In this document: positions 6,267-7,248 of the stretch, in pieces
Layout: each line of letters starts with the position of its first letter
Numbering within the stretch: the stretch's first letter is position 1
DNA from: Rhizobacter sp.
GTDB lineage: Bacteria; Pseudomonadota; Gammaproteobacteria; Burkholderiales; Burkholderiaceae_C
Direction of reading: 5' to 3'
NCBI GenBank assembly: GCA_025351675.1
Contig: JANXVK010000182.1
Span: 1-7,248 of the forward strand
DNA length: 7,248 bases
Translations under genes and position numbers: made by a program
The notes under the pieces: generated by a model
The model's database searches: none
Seen by the model: only the letters and a program-made list of their open reading frames with translations
Told to the model about the DNA's origin: nothing

Positions 6267-6909
6267 GCCGCACCAGCCAGTCGTGCAGATCGACCACCGA
6301 ATGCGCGACATGCCGCGCCTCGAAGCCGGCGAACGATTCGTGGTCGTGCGCGCCGTAGCTGACGCCGATGCTGGCGGTGCCCGCGTTCAGCGCGAGCTGC
6401 AGATCGTGGGTGGTGTCGCCGACCATCACGGTGCGCTCGGGGGCGATCTGAAACTGGTCCATCAGCTCGACCAGCATGCGCGGGTCGGGCTTCGAGGCGG
6501 TCTCGTCGGCGGTGCGGGTCGCGTCGAACAGGCCGCGCAGCGCCGAGGTGTTCAGCGCGTCGTCGAGGCCGCGCCGTGATTTGCCGGTCGCGACCGCGAG
6601 CAGGTGGCCGCGCGCCTTCAGGTCTTGCAGCATCGCCAGCGTGCCGTCGAAGAACACAATTTCGTGGTGGCGCGCGAAGTAGTGATGGCGGTAGCGCTCG
6701 CCCAACTCTTTGTAGCGCTCGCGCGGCAGGTCGGGGGCGGCGTGCTGCAGCGCCTCGATCAGGCCCATGCCGATCACGTAGCTGGCCTGCGCGTCGCTCG
6801 GCACCGGCACGCCCAGATCGGCGCAGGCGGCCTGGATGCACGTCGTGATCAGCGCCGTGGAATCGAACAGCGTGCCGTCCCAGTCGAACACGACCAAGTC
6901 GAAATTCAT
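6259..6909 (-). CDS. HAD-IA family hydrolase, phosphoglycolate phosphatase-like
   Basis: A 216-aa cytoplasmic phosphatase of the haloacid dehalogenase superfamily. Motif I is D9-W-D11-G-T-L, with D9 the nucleophile and D11 the acid/base. Motif II is T108-G-K110, motif III is K140-P-D-P, and motif IV is G164-D165-T-T-H-D169. A helical cap lies between motifs I and II (about residues 15-85). It resembles Gph/PGP enzymes, but Gph of E. coli is longer (about 250 aa) and the substrate cannot be assigned; a pyrophosphatase or other small-metabolite phosphatase is possible. The ATG at 6909 has a GGGG stretch (6920-6917) about 7 nt upstream whose first base lies in a perfect hairpin. The gene follows rluC by 97 bp and overlaps the Rieske gene. 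Confidence 0.92.
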   Translation of the reverse strand: MNFDLVVFDWDGTLFDSTALITTCIQAACADLGVPVPSDAQASYVIGMGLIEALQHAAPDLPRERYKELGERYRHHYFARHHEIVFFDGTLAMLQDLKARGHLLAVATGKSRRGLDDALNTSALRGLFDATRTADETASKPDPRMLVELMDQFQIAPERTVMVGDTTHDLQLALNAGTASIGVSYGAHDHESFAGFEARHVAHSVVDLHDWLVRHG

Positions 6910-6919
6910 GACGACACCC

Positions 6920-6941
6920 CGACTGCCGGGTACGGCAGTCG
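6920..6941 (-). promoter_or_regulatory. Perfect hairpin next to the HAD gene ribosome binding site
   Basis: CGACTGCCG (6920-6928) and CGGCAGTCG (6933-6941) form a 9-bp perfect stem with a 4-nt loop. In the leftward transcript its 3' edge supplies the first G of the GGGG ribosome-binding stretch, and it ends 10 nt before the HAD ATG. It could restrain translation or cap the 3' end of a processed rluC message; as DNA it is also a possible dyad operator. No T-run follows, so it is not a classical terminator. Confidence 0.5.
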
Positions 6942-6958
6942 ACCCTCCGAGAGGGTCG
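6940..6958 (-). promoter_or_regulatory. Second adjacent hairpin between rluC and the HAD gene
   Basis: CGACCCTC (6940-6947) and GAGGGTCG (6951-6958) form an 8-bp perfect stem with a 3-nt loop. It shares two bases with the neighbouring 9-bp hairpin, so full formation of both is mutually exclusive at the join. A further six-bp pairing, CGGGCC (6957-6962) with GGCCCG (6974-6979), competes with its other end. The set could be an attenuator-like or RNA-stabilising structure. Confidence 0.42.
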
Positions 6959-7006
6959 GGCCTTGCTTGGGGCGGCCCGGCGCGGCGGCCCGAATGAGGG
7001 TGGAGG

Positions 7007-7248
7007 TCATTTGGAGGCTGGCTTGCCCAGCGCGTGGATCAATGCCGCACATTCTGCCGGCAACGGCGCTTCGAGCTCGATCACGTCGCCGGTGCCCGGG
7101 TGCGTGAAGCGCAGGTGGCGGGCGTGCAGGAACATGCGGTCGAACTTGATGCCCTTGACCGCGTCACCGCGTGCGAGTGACTTGTTCAGCGCGAAGTCGC
7201 CGTACTTCTCGTCGCCGACGATGGCGTGGCCTTCGTGGGTCAGGTGAA
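7007..7248 (-). CDS. rluC: 23S rRNA pseudouridine synthase RluC family, C-terminal part
   Basis: The final 79 codons and stop of a gene running leftward from beyond the right edge. The translated tail contains HLTHEGHAIVGDEKYGD, which matches the conserved H-x-G-H-P-I-x-G-D-x-x-Y-G-D segment near the end of RluC/RluD-type synthases. FLHARHLRFTHPGTGDVIELEAPLP follows, very close to the C-terminus of E. coli RluC. RluC makes pseudouridines in 23S rRNA (positions 955, 2504 and 2580 in E. coli). The catalytic Asp and N-terminal S4 domain are outside the window. The gene leads the leftward run; a 97-bp gap with hairpins separates it from the HAD gene. Confidence 0.88.
   Translation of the reverse strand, partial: HLTHEGHAIVGDEKYGDFALNKSLARGDAVKGIKFDRMFLHARHLRFTHPGTGDVIELEAPLPAECAALIHALGKPASK

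Overview
The window is GC-rich (roughly two thirds G+C by eye) with strong third-position G/C bias. It reads as chromosomal DNA of a betaproteobacterium in Burkholderiales, probably the Rubrivivax/Leptothrix/Methylibium type. The clade call rests on protein style and on the rluC - HAD phosphatase - Rieske protein - S49 peptidase order, which I recall as common in Burkholderiales; no search was run. I see no mobile element, CRISPR array, tRNA or rRNA. No gap between genes exceeds about 140 bases.

Left part (1-1918), a phosphate-stress pair. A leftward metallophosphoesterase (3-866) and a rightward PPK2 polyphosphate kinase (995-1918) are divergent across a 128-bp region. The phosphoesterase looks like PlcP, the intracellular phospholipase C of phosphate-starved bacteria, rather than true LpxH, although pipelines usually name this family UDP-2,3-diacylglucosamine diphosphatase. 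Between the two genes are four 7-mers resembling CTGTCAC at exact 11-bp steps facing the phosphoesterase, and two more at an 11-bp step facing ppk2. Each set ends 10 bp before a possible -10 element. This is the architecture of PHO boxes, the PhoB binding sites, and is the most interesting signal here. The model is that phosphate starvation would switch on phospholipid recycling and polyphosphate/nucleotide phosphate exchange together.

Middle part (1953-4736), rightward. ureG, the GTPase that delivers nickel to urease, lies 34 bp after ppk2 with no other urease gene in view. It is followed, after 135 bp, by a membrane-bound diguanylate cyclase with Cache, HAMP, PAS and GGDEF domains and an intact inhibitory site.

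Right part (4759-7248), leftward. The transcription order is rluC (C-terminal 79 codons only, cut by the window edge), a HAD phosphatase, a small Rieske [2Fe-2S] protein overlapping it by 8 nt, and a single-pass S49 (SppA-type) membrane protease. Two back-to-back hairpins lie between rluC and the HAD gene, the nearer one touching its ribosome binding site. The sppA gene meets the diguanylate cyclase gene tail to tail, with a GC-rich stem-loop at the junction.
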